This document shows positions 45,900 to 55,083 of a DNA stretch of 64,000 bases, piece by piece. This DNA is from Haemaphysalis longicornis (taxonomy: Eukaryota > Arthropoda > Arachnida > Ixodida > Ixodidae): the NCBI GenBank assembly GCA_013339765.2, contig CM023449.1, positions 33,393,622 to 33,457,621 of the forward strand, in the 5' to 3' direction. A program made the position numbers and the translations under genes. Positions within the stretch are counted from its first letter, which is position 1. Each line of letters begins with the position of its first letter. The notes beneath the pieces were generated by a model. The model was not told where the DNA came from. It saw nothing but the letters and a program-made list of their open reading frames with translations, and did not search any database.

Positions 45900-46231
45900 A
45901 ACGCGTATCGATCATCTGCGCAGGTAGCAGACGACACCAAACAACACGATTTATAGCCGTTTCCCTACCGCTCAAACGGGCAGATTTGCAATAAAACGTT
46001 CCTAGCAAGGTACGGGGATGCCAGACGCGAGTAGCTTTTTTTTTGTAAAGGTTAATTACTACCCAACATCGGAACAACGACAGCACAACAACTGCAGATC
46101 GCCTGAAGTACAGCGACTGCCGCGGCGGCGCCTTTCGAAGAGAGCGCAGCAGCGCCACCTGGTGTTTTCTACACAGAAGAGCACACCCCTTCCTCGCCGT
46201 TCGCGCCACTAGATCATTCTAGTTCACTATA
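45900..46231. repeat. Right long terminal inverted repeat of the P-like element
   Basis: Reverse complement of the left arm in ordered blocks. The outermost 17 bases differ at one position. Confidence 0.75.
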
Positions 46232-46239
46232 CCTCAAGC
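46232..46239. repeat. 8-bp target duplication of the P-like element, right (CCTCAAGC)
   Basis: Matches 39195-39202. Confidence 0.9.
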
Positions 46240-46596
46240 AATAACCCTCTGGAACCATTTGCCCGATACAATAGCCTCGTGCGCAGACCGCAAATTATTC
46301 CGCGAAAAATTGCTCAACCAGGTTACATAATACGTGCGTATCAAATGTGCCTCATGTGTTTTCTTTCTTTTTACTGCTGTATCTTTGGCACTTTTGAACT
46401 GTATTTTTTGTACTGTAATTTTGTATATCCTGCTATTACTGCTGTACTTTTGTAAGTTGTTTTTCTTTCTTCTTTGTTGCCTTCTAATCTTTTTTTCCAA
46501 TAACGCTGTGTCATACGTTTCTGCACGCCCTCCCGCCCCCCGCCCCTTTTATGTATTGCCCTCAGGGCCCTTAAGGGGGAAATAAATTAAATAAAT
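46240..46596 (+). pseudogene. Host LINE, 3' part and 3' UTR
   Basis: The frame resumes as ITLWNHLPDTIASCADRKLF, then REKLLNQVT and a stop at about 46330. It completes the FFP...I..WN.LP..I......F...L motif that ends CR1/Jockey-like ORF2 proteins. The 3' UTR is pyrimidine-rich, contains TGTATTGCCCTCAGGGCCCTTAAGGGG and ends with GAAATAAATTAAATAAAT (46579-46596), an AAAT-type tail. Confidence 0.8.
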
Positions 46597-46599
46597 GAC

Positions 46600-47287
46600 A
46601 GATATCTCATACAAATGATCAAACAGTGTACGTAATCTATCCCGGCTTCACCTTCCAGATGTTACACGGTGTAAGCAAGCGTGGTGAAGCACTGATACGC
46701 CACCTGTGCCTTAACGTCGCTTCCAAGTACGGCTGCTTCCACAAGACGTACCGAATGTTCTCCCCTTTGCGTTAGACCTGCAGTGGTCGTGCGGAAATCT
46801 AATGCGGGCGGTGGGTTCGATTCCACTTTTTCGCATTTTAATTTAGCGTGCGCTGCATGTTTAAACGATTGACAGGGCAGCGTCATCTGTATAACATTGC
46901 CTATCGCGTCAGCTGGAAATGGTGAAACAGCCACTTTCCTGTTACTGTCTCCTGCCAACCCCCGCTCGTTAGCCTTTCCGCTTGCTGCCGGCTTGACTAT
47001 TCGTCCGGCAGCGCCGCTTCGGGAAAAATACAAGAAACAATTCACAATGTGTGTACAGCCTTCGCACGGTGCCGTCTCCTAGGCTTCCATTTTTAGGGTC
47101 CCTAGCACGACTGGTACGGCGCGCACCGACGAACACGTACAAGTGCCCCAAAAAGTAAACGGAGCACGCGTTGGATATTTTGAGGGGATTTCTCCGCCAT
47201 GTGCTCAGCAGGCAACCTCTAAGGGACTTTTCAAGAAAGTCATTCAAGAATAAATTCGGGCCCCATGTATGCTGGCAGCCGCATAAA
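46600..47287. other. No recognisable gene
   Basis: Two ~90-127-codon minus frames overlap here without domains. TGGGTTCGATTCCAC at about 46811 looks like an isolated B-box, but no A-box or cloverleaf lies at the right distance. Confidence 0.35.
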
Positions 47288-47291
47288 ATAT

Positions 47292-47719
47292 TGTCACGAA
47301 GCCAAAGACGACGCAGTTGTCTTTAAGGAAAACAAGTTTATTGGAGCGAACTTGTGCTCCCCTAACAACTCAAAGAACACAGGCGGTGGAGCGGCAGTCA
47401 ACAAAGTGACGTGCGAAGGCGAGCGTCGACGATTCGAATACCGCAGCATCTGCTCTGCGGGAATTTATCACACGGTGCGAGGGTTTTTCGAATAGTCTAA
47501 TTGTATCCAGAACACTGTAGATCAACGAAGATTATTCTGGGCGGTTCACGTTAGTTCGGAACGCTCTCCCTATCAGAAGAGATAACACATGCGGCACAGA
47601 AAGAAAGAACGGAACACGCGTCTCCCTTGGCACACCGACAACACCGATAACACAAACCGGCGCACCCGGGCGGCAAAAGCAAAACACAAATAAACAAACC
47701 CGATGCATGGTTCGCGGCA
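47292..47719 (-). mobile_element. Solo Gypsy-type LTR with ATAT target duplication
   Basis: It begins TGTCACGAAGCC and ends GGTTCGCGGCA (TG...CA on either strand) and is flanked by ATAT at 47288-47291 and 47720-47723. On the minus strand CCAATAAACTTGTTTTCC gives a polyadenylation signal upstream of the LTR end, so the orientation is minus. No gag or pol adjoins it. The right ~80 bases match 5455-5545 next to the gag-protease relic, so the two belong to related families. It was probably formed by recombination between the two LTRs of a complete element. Confidence 0.75.
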
Positions 47720-48210
47720 ATATGAATTATTCTAATTTTACGAAACCGTGCAATGTTTACTTTTTGGGTCACCTGTACGCCTCAGGCATCCCTACTGCTT
47801 CCATCGGAAAGCGGCAAACTAGTCAGGCAACGTTGTACAGTCGTCGTTGGGCAGCAGGGTTCCCCGCGAGGGTAACCCTGTGTAGATGCGACGCATCGTG
47901 GGGTTCACTTGGTGTTTCCGTTGGATTGATTCTGAAATCGCGTGAAACCTGTCGGGAACGCGTATGATTATTATGTTTTATGATTATTATTATGTTTTAT
48001 TGGCCAATCTTGGTCAATCTCTCTAAGTGGTACGCTTGGGGCTTCGCTGTCGCAACGACCTTTACTCCATCATTGTTGCTGTAAGTGGAAGCTTCTTTTC
48101 TTTTATTGCAAGTGTTAATCATTGCCCCATCATGCGTTGTATCAGTAGCTTCTTGACGTAGTTTGAATGAGTCAAGGATATAAGGCGCGTTCGTAGCATT
48201 TGATTCTGTC

Positions 48211-48296
48211 TCGGTTTTGTGGCGCAGTGGGAAGAGCACCATGTACCTCGCGTTCCGCCCACAGAGTCGTGTGATCGAAACCGGGCGCCGCTAACT
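48211..48296 (+). tRNA. tRNA-like sequence (SINE head or tRNA pseudogene)
   Basis: TGGCGCAGTGG (A-box, fits the polymerase III consensus) is followed 55-60 bases later by GTGATCGAAACC (degenerate B-box) and CGGGCGCCGCTA. The acceptor stem does not pair convincingly, and the body that follows is not the Ruka-like body. It is therefore probably the head of another tRNA-derived repeat rather than a functional tRNA. Confidence 0.35.
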
Positions 48297-48387
48297 ATTA
48301 TTTTTTTTATAGTGTAGTGGGAGGGGTGTGGACGGACAACAACGCCGTATGGAGGGACAAGGCGAGTGAATGAGATGCAGTCGCATC

Positions 48388-48432
48388 TAAAACAAAACAT
48401 AAATAAACAAACCCAATGCATCATTCGCGGCA
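48388..48432 (-). mobile_element. LTR-end fragment
   Basis: AACATAAATAAACAAACCCAATGCATCATTCGCGGCA is a third copy of the LTR terminal segment seen at 5505-5545 and 47685-47719. No recognisable remainder of the LTR adjoins it. Confidence 0.5.
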
Positions 48433-49494
48433 CTATGAAAGGTACTTTTCTGTATTTGTATTTTTTGCCTACTTCTGCAATAGAAAAAGTTAAGAAGACC
48501 AAGAAATGAGGTCGCACTGTTTTTTATTCCCCAACGGCAGTTATATGTAAGGTTTTCATATAAAAATATAGCCGGAAGCAAAACCTCTCACCTTTCAGAG
48601 CTGTCAGATAAAAATGGTGTGTAATTTCCGGGACACCTGTCCACAGTATAATTCATAGCCGGCGGCTTCAGCTGTGATGAAAAGCGGCCAACTGTCTGCC
48701 ATATCTGAACGATGAATACTCCCATAGCAGCTGTTGCCGTTCCCTATTAAGCAGACACACTTGTTGAATGTGTTTAAAATATATGGCTAGGAGATGTATC
48801 TGAAGCAAAAGTGGTTTGCTGCACTAAGCGTGAAAAATACCCGTAGGAAATTAAAAACCTGTTGGGCACAACAACGTTCATAAAACATTCGAGAGGTGAG
48901 AAATTTATAGAAATTTTGGCATTTACTATGGCGTCTCAAAAAAAAAAGAGTTTTAATAAACCTGTAGGAGGACAGTGTATAACGCTTGTAAATGATTTCT
49001 CATATGCGGTGTACTTTATAGTGCAGGTATTTTTTTACAAAACAAAAGTTGGCTCACGCGTACAAAAGCTTCTGCAGCTCAATAATTGTTGTCATGGGCA
49101 ATTCGATGAATGTGGAACGACAAATGTGACGCAAGATAGGTCGTACTGCGTAATCACAGAGATACGCAGATATATTAGTGCTTTTAGCCAGTACATATGT
49201 TTCATGAAATATGTACAAACGTAATGCGGGGTTCATTGCGAAAACCGAATGTTCTTTTGATGTACGTACCAGGTGGTGAAAGCTCAAACTTATAATATGT
49301 AACCAATACCTGGGCAATTCTGAAGCGTACCAGGCTACGTAAGCCGAGCATTCTTTCTTCAACTTCAAAAAAAAGGACATTACTTTGAAGTGGTTCCGGA
49401 TTTCACCGTAAGAGGCTTGCTTGTGGTCATTGTAGTTGTGAGTATATATAAGTAATATGTCAAAAGACACATAAGGAACCAATTGCAAGCAATT
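48433..49494. other. No recognisable gene
   Basis: Frames of 120 (plus) and 144 (minus) codons overlap at 48862-49488. Both have low-complexity, AT-driven composition and no domain I recognise. Confidence 0.3.
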
Positions 49495-49640
49495 CGCCGC
49501 CGCGGCGGTGGCTTTTATAATAGAGGCGGGAAAGTAAACACCTTTGTGTCGAAATTCTAGTGCAGGTGATTGAGGCCCAAATGGTCAAAGTTAATCCGTA
49601 GTCGCGAACTGCTGGCCACCTCGTATTCCGCTACGACAAG
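49495..49640 (+). mobile_element. Strongly degraded tRNA-derived SINE
   Basis: Residual blocks in order: CGCCGCGGCGGTGGC, TAGAGGCGGGAAAGTAAACACC, GTGTCGAAATTC, CCCAAATGGTCAAAGTTAATCC and GGCCACCTCGTATTCC. The tRNA head is missing. Confidence 0.6.
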
Positions 49641-52600
49641 ATTCGAAATTATTACCACAGCAAATTGCACTTAATGGCCTCGTAGTTATTGTAAAAACGT
49701 TTCGTACAACAATAATTTACCACGAACTTTTGTATAAAAACTATACTTTTTTTTGTCACAGGGCTATGTTTTGACGATTTTCTCCCTCCTACAAAGTAGC
49801 TAGCTGACGACGGTTACTTTTAGTTTTGTTTTTTTGCTTTGTGTTTTTTGGCTACGCGGCATACGAGAGGAGGTTTCAAGACGGGAAGAGAGAAGAAAGT
49901 AGGAAAGCGATAGAAAGAGGGGAAAGCAGGAAAGCAAAAGAGGGGGGGTGCAAACTGCACAGATAGTCCCAAAACCGATAAGTTTTATTGTCTGCACACT
50001 GTAAACGCAAACTAGCCGGAAATGGAGTTTTAATCAAGTAATGTGCCCTGAAAAGTACCTATAGCAAAAAATGTACTCCCTAGGCATGATCTAAAGAAGT
50101 GGACGAACCTCCACGGTAGTACCTTTGCCCATCCGGGTAGCAAAAGGAAGGATTTAGAACGACTTTACACCATTTGTGAGATGGCGTTCGGTTCCTTGTA
50201 TACTACCCACGTCCACAATAAACGCCCTATCTGAGGTAATCATCTCAAGCGGGCGGTCGCCATGTTAGTCTTCTGTTGTCTCCGTGCACCAGCACTTCAA
50301 CCGTGGCCTAATGCTAATTAGAACGAGTAAGCAGGACGCAACGGTTGCACGCAGCTACAAAACCAATACCGTACGTATACCCGTATAGATGCTTCAACCA
50401 GCGCGATCACAGGCAGAGAGCGCGGCCGTGTTGTCTCAATCTGTTTATTTTGGCGATAGGTGGTGTCAAACTCTGCTGCTAACGAAGAGGCAGTTCTCGC
50501 CGTTGCAAACAATTGCAACGTTCATCTGCTTCGCTTGCTTGCGCATACATAGACGATTTAAATTCCCGTGCCAGCGCGCCAACGCACCCGACTGCAGCGA
50601 CTCAACTTGCCCTGGCGGCACGACTGGCTGCCCGGATGTATACAACGACGCAGCACGGCCAGTGACTCGGCGCGGCCGGAGCTTCAAGCCTCGCCTTGGG
50701 CCGTCGTTTTTTCTTATTTGTGAAGGACTAGGAGTGCCATTTGGTGGAAAGATTTTCATGTGCCCCTGTCACACGAGGAACGGCCCGCAAACAGCATTTG
50801 GATACGGCGACAGGTGTGACAGCTCGCTGGTAAGTGGTCTTTCATCAGTCGATGCGTTTGTCAAACGTTTGGATAGGGTTAACAGCGAAGTACCCGGGTA
50901 CCCGTGCCGCTCACCGCTCGTACGCGCACGGGCAAAGAAAAAAGCGCACACTCGTATTATTTTACTTGTTTGTGGGTTTTGGGGTATGCGTTCGCATTCT
51001 TTTGTAGGCTGGTTTGTAACAGGGCATTCGAGGTAAAATCGTTTGTCGCGCGCGGCGTCGTTTCAAAGCAACGTGACGGTTACTTCGTGCTGGCGAAAAT
51101 CAGCGCAGTCAGATGGAAGCGGTAAGGAAGGTAGAGAGGTCGGGGAAGAGGGCGCTAATATATAAAAGAAAGCGTAATGCAAGACGAGAAATATAACACA
51201 ACCCGCCTGCATTTCTCCGAACTTCAGGACAGAGCCGCACACGGGTACGTTGTCACAAACTCGAGCGTACGACGTCTAAAAGTACCGTATATATTTTTTT
51301 TTTGCATTTTTCAACGTGACCTGAGCCACTTATCTTCTCATTGCCGCGCATGCAGACCTGATTGTGTCCCTGTGTTTGAGCGCACAGCCATCCTTTTGCG
51401 ACATAAGAACCAGTAAACGCGAGGAAATTGTAGAAGCCAGCCACATCAGAAAAGCTGGTTCCGAATGTGTCAGTCATCCCTCTATCGCCCTGCTTAATCG
51501 AGAAGTCGCATATTTAGACGCACATTGAGCGCTATTTCGGTGCTTCTGGAAATGCGTGTTGGGGGTGGGAGGGGGGGTCTTAATCCATGTATGATGCGGT
51601 TAGCTTTGCTGATTTTTTCGCCTTTCGTGCGCCTCAAAGTTCGTTTTGTGGTTTTGTTGTTACGGTTTTTTAGTATTTTCGGCTGAGTGCGCCGAGAACT
51701 GTGACGCATTGGGGGCGCGGCAATTGGGCGCTGGGCATATAAAGCTTTGAATTGTGCAATAATAAACTAGTTGCGAGTGTGCGCTTGTGCCGTCTTCATG
51801 TGTTCTTGTCCTCGTTAATTTGCGCGCAGTTTATTTTTCGCAATGCATAATTACCAACTCGCAACCCTTTACAGATCCTATACTCCGTAAAAATGAGTTG
51901 CCTGTCCTTTTAGGTACGGCAAAATCTCGCGCAGCGCATCATTCTGCCAGGGGGCCGTATCCTAATGTCAATGCACACACTATGAAAGCAGCTTGCACTT
52001 AATGCGTCACATTGTCTGCTGATAAGCATTTTAGATTCGCCCCTCTCATCATCATTCACTTCGTGGAGATGGCGGGATTTTCTTTCATAGCTTGTTGTCA
52101 CTGCAGTAATTAATAGCAGAATCAGTCCTACAAATCACAGAAACGGTTCGTTTCACGTTACACACTAACACACTTTTGCACCACACGGAGGAACAATCGG
52201 TTGCAGTGATGAGGCATAAGGGTAACTTGTTGTTAAAGGGTCATTGAAGACAACCAGCAAGTTGATTTCAAGCGGAAGTCGGACCTCCGCATAGCCATTT
52301 CAGCATTGATTTAGTGCCAAGATGCCTTAAGTGCTGAGAAATCGCTGTTCAACTGCTCATCAAGCGTGACGCAAACAGTATACAAGCAACTGAATACAAC
52401 ATTACCACGTACCAAGCAGTTTGGTCAGTTCCGGTCAAATCGCTCATTGCTTCCCAAACTCCCCCTGTCATTTGCCGTTCGAGACCACTAAGCAAAATGT
52501 TTCTCCATTGGACCTGTGATCAGTATTTACGCTTCACTGAAGAAGAACATTGGCCTTTTGAGGCCTCGCAAGTTTTGGCGTCGAACGATTTTCTCATGCG

Positions 52601-53050
52601 TAGCTCGCATGCTCCCTTGGAAAGCGGTACTGCCACCCCAAGTATGGACGAGTAGCACCATCCAGCGGCAGCCAAGAAAGAAGTTGTGCGCGTCAGGCCA
52701 CTTAAGCCCTTCCGGTGAAAACGTGTTTTTTGCTAGTTTCAACCTTATTTAAAAAAAAAAATGCCAGGTGTAAGAGGGGTATAATAGTGTTCCCCGTGAG
52801 CTAATCTATCAACCTAGAGAGACTTGCATTTTAACTTCACTGTCATTTAAAGTTGTGCTCGAGTATATTGTGCGGAAGTAATATCTTTTTATTGCTGCAA
52901 AAGCCACGATGGTTAATGTACTGGCACTTGGTTTTATGAAGCCTTTGCATTCCGAATTTAAGTACTGAAATTCGCAGGGAACCTGACATAAAAATTTTAT
53001 TACTGTGCCGAATTATTAAGTTCGTTTAACCATAGTGTCTGTTTTGAATT
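49641..53050. other. No confident gene
   Basis: A 215-codon plus frame (50389-51036) in GC-balanced DNA has no recognisable domain and is overlapped by other open frames. 51750-51850 resembles terminal sequence of tick interspersed repeats (GTGCGCTTGTGCCGTCTTCATGTG) but cannot be assigned. Confidence 0.3.
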
Positions 53051-53093
53051 TTACATGTGGGGCATTTTTTTTTTTCTTTTTTTGCTTTTTCAG

Positions 53094-53360
53094 GTAGATG
53101 TTCCTTTGACTCCCTGCCTGCATTCCGCGAAAGGGGAAATTAGCCTCCGCATCGATGGCCAGAGTGTCTTGACTGCATCATCTTTACTGGGAGGACTGTG
53201 TAGTCTGTTTGCATCGTTCTGGGTTTTCAACATTCAATATCCAAGAAGGCACACAGAGCTCTAACGTTTGTGGAACATGCCTTTTTGGACCTTGCCAGCA
53301 CCAAACCACGTGTGAAGGATTTAGAACTAATTAACTTTTATCGCATCAATATCCCCTCAC
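53094..53360 (+). pseudogene. Exon-like segment with frameshift (LF..F.VFNI.YP motif)
   Basis: A long pyrimidine tract ending TTTTTTTGCTTTTTCAG (53077-53093) precedes a frame in phase with the splice site: VDVPLTPCLHSAKGEISLRI, then LLGGLCSLFASFWVFNIQYP and a stop at 53262. Reading one frame over from 53249, the sequence continues AHRALTFVEHAFLDLASTKP, RVKDLELINF to about 53385. The hydrophobic LLxxLxxLFAxFxVFNIxYPxxAxxxLxFLE pattern is one I associate with a multicopy family of metazoan proteins of unknown function that end in this domain, some THAP- or transposon-linked. A single missing base in the CCAAGAAGGC stretch explains the break. It is most likely a dead exon. Confidence 0.45.
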
Positions 53361-53901
53361 CAATATTTTATTTGTTTTCAATCCTGTAATCATTGGATAC
53401 ATTGGATAGTAGTTTAAAGAATTTCGTATTATGTTTCTGACGTTTTCTTTTTTTTTTTTTTTACTGAACAGGGGATATTTGATGGGCCCTTCTGTATGCT
53501 GATAATACAGCTATCTTTTAGTGAAGCAATAATATTAACCAACTAATATAACTTGAAACAATTATCTAAATAATGTTGGCAACTGGTGTCAAATGAATCA
53601 ACTCAAAATTATCGGAAAAACACGAATTACATGGCTTTTTTCTTTTCACTCTGAAGAAGCTGTCGCGATACCACCCATTCTGTTCTATATACTTGCAATT
53701 AACCCCTCAGACTGGGTCAGTTTTCTTGGCGCATTTGTGTCTTTATCAAAACGCACTGGTATTTTCCGCAGCATATTTCTCGTTCTTTATATTACTCATT
53801 TATCCATAGCCATCTCATTGCTGTCTGTCTCCTACATCATTTATCTCTTGTGCCTTTACCATCTACAAAATGCTCGTTACCTTTCAATATCAAATCGTTA
53901 C
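53361..53901. other. No recognisable gene
   Basis: An AT-rich 112-codon frame (53593-53931) is probably fortuitous. Confidence 0.3.
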
Positions 53902-54391
53902 ACAGCTCTCGCACATTTCACCACCAATTGAAAAAAAATTTTGTTGTTGTAAACCACTGCAATCATTTTTTTCACTTTGTGTACTGAGTACTGATGCGTA
54001 CTGATAAGTACTCACGCGTTCTCAATCCTCTAGTATTATATAATGATGTCACTTACCATGCCGTTGTGTTTGTGCCTATATGTTTTTCGCGTATTTCCAG
54101 TTCTTGTAGTAATATTGTTTCTACAGTTTGTTCAACTAGCACACAGATCGCTCATTTCACCAACTGAAATTTTTTGTTGTTGTAAACCACTGCAACCATT
54201 TTTTTCACTTTGTGTACTGAGTGCTGATGCGTTCTGATAAGTTCTGATAAGTACTGACGCGTTCTTGATCCGCTATTATTATATAATGATTTCACTTACC
54301 ATGTGGTTGTGTGTTTGCGCCTATCTTTGTTTTTCGCGTATTTCCAGTTCTTGTAGTAATATTAATTCTACGGTTTGTTCAACTAGCATTC
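53902..54391. repeat. Two-copy tandem duplication, ~240 bp unit
   Basis: 53902-54140 and 54141-54391 share TTGTTGTTGTAAACCACTGCAA, CACTTTGTGTACTGAGT, TATTATATAATGAT.TCACTTACCATG, TTTTTCGCGTATTTCCAGTTC and GTTTGTTCAACTAGCA. The second copy has an extra GTTCTGATAA unit. It leads into a 3' UTR-like end. Confidence 0.85.
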
Positions 54392-54556
54392 TATTGCTGT
54401 CTTCCATTCCTAACTGGCGTGTTTTTTAGCAATTCACCATTTTTGCTGTCTTATAGGAGGTCGCCCTAAGTTTTTATTTCGGATGCCTCCTTGTGTACAC
54501 CATATACCATTGTAAACTTGTATGCGAAAGTTCGTTTGAAATAAACCTGAAACCGA
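54392..54556 (+). mobile_element. LINE-like 3' UTR end
   Basis: AGGTCGCCCTAAGTTTTTATTTCGGATGCCTCCTTGTGTACACC is followed by GTTTGAAATAAACCTGAAACC, with AATAAA just before the end. I recall this type of end from tick non-LTR elements. No coding part is recognisable upstream. Confidence 0.4.
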
Positions 54557-54589
54557 GCAAAACCGTGTGAAATCAGTACTCCCGCAGGG

Positions 54590-55083
54590 AACTAGAAACC
54601 TCTCCCTTGTGGCTTGAAAAACTCCTTTCGGAAGGCCTACCAAAACCGCCCCAGCTTTGCAAAACTCCATTCAAAAGAAAATATATGCTTCCCTTGAACC
54701 TCCTAAAAATCCCCTCGCGAGGCCTACAAAACGTAAAACTCCATGCAAAAGAAGTAAATGCTTCCCTTGAACCTCCTCAAAACGCCCCTAAAATAACATA
54801 AGTACTTCCCAAGGGAGCCATAATAAGCTTCCTATTCAACCGCCTAAAAAGTCCATAAACATCACTTAAAAACGCCTTGAGGAAGTAAGATACTCCATTT
54901 TGATCTCCTTAAATTCTCCCTAACATTTCTTAACACTTCCCTAACTACCTCCTTTCTATCACCTAAAAACACCCTGTTTTGAGGAGGTAAACAAACCTCC
55001 CTGTTCCATGTAGTAAAAAAAACTCCTACAAGGAGGATCACTAGAGGACAGGCGAAAAAGAACTCTAGGGAGTATATGGGTGG
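54590..55083. repeat. CTCC/GGAG hairpin-rich array
   Basis: A strand-skewed region of AAAACTCC, AACCTCC and CTTCCC motifs. A 74-bp period is clear between 54661 and 54735 (AAAACTCCATxCAAAAGAA, then ATGCTTCCCTTGAACCTCCT in both). Short hairpins recur: CCTCGCGAGG (54713-54722), GGAGGT/ACCTCC (54983-54988/54995-55000), CTCCT/AGGAG (55023-55027/55031-55035). No gene. Confidence 0.6.

Larger units (their letters stand above)
39203..46231 (+). mobile_element. P-element-like THAP DNA transposon (itself interrupted)
   Basis: It is bounded by the 8-bp duplication. The ends are TACAGTGAACTAGAATG (39203-39219) and the reverse complement of 46215-46231, TATAGTGAACTAGAATG (16 of 17 matching). Homology between the arms continues, with gaps, for roughly 330 bases: GTGGCGCGAACGG, AGTAATTAACCTTTAC, CTAGGAACGTTTT, CCGTTTGAGC and GTGTCGTCTGCTA are shared. 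Minus the inserted LINE the element is about 1.8 kb, carrying the 5' half of a THAP-domain transposase gene only. It is therefore internally deleted and not autonomous. Confidence 0.85.

Noticed and set aside
46801..46830. Isolated B-box-like GGGTTCGATTCC
   Set aside because: No A-box or stems at the right distance.
50389..51036. 215-codon open frame
   Set aside because: Cys/Arg-rich mixture without recognisable domain, overlapped by open frames on the other strand, no splice or start context.
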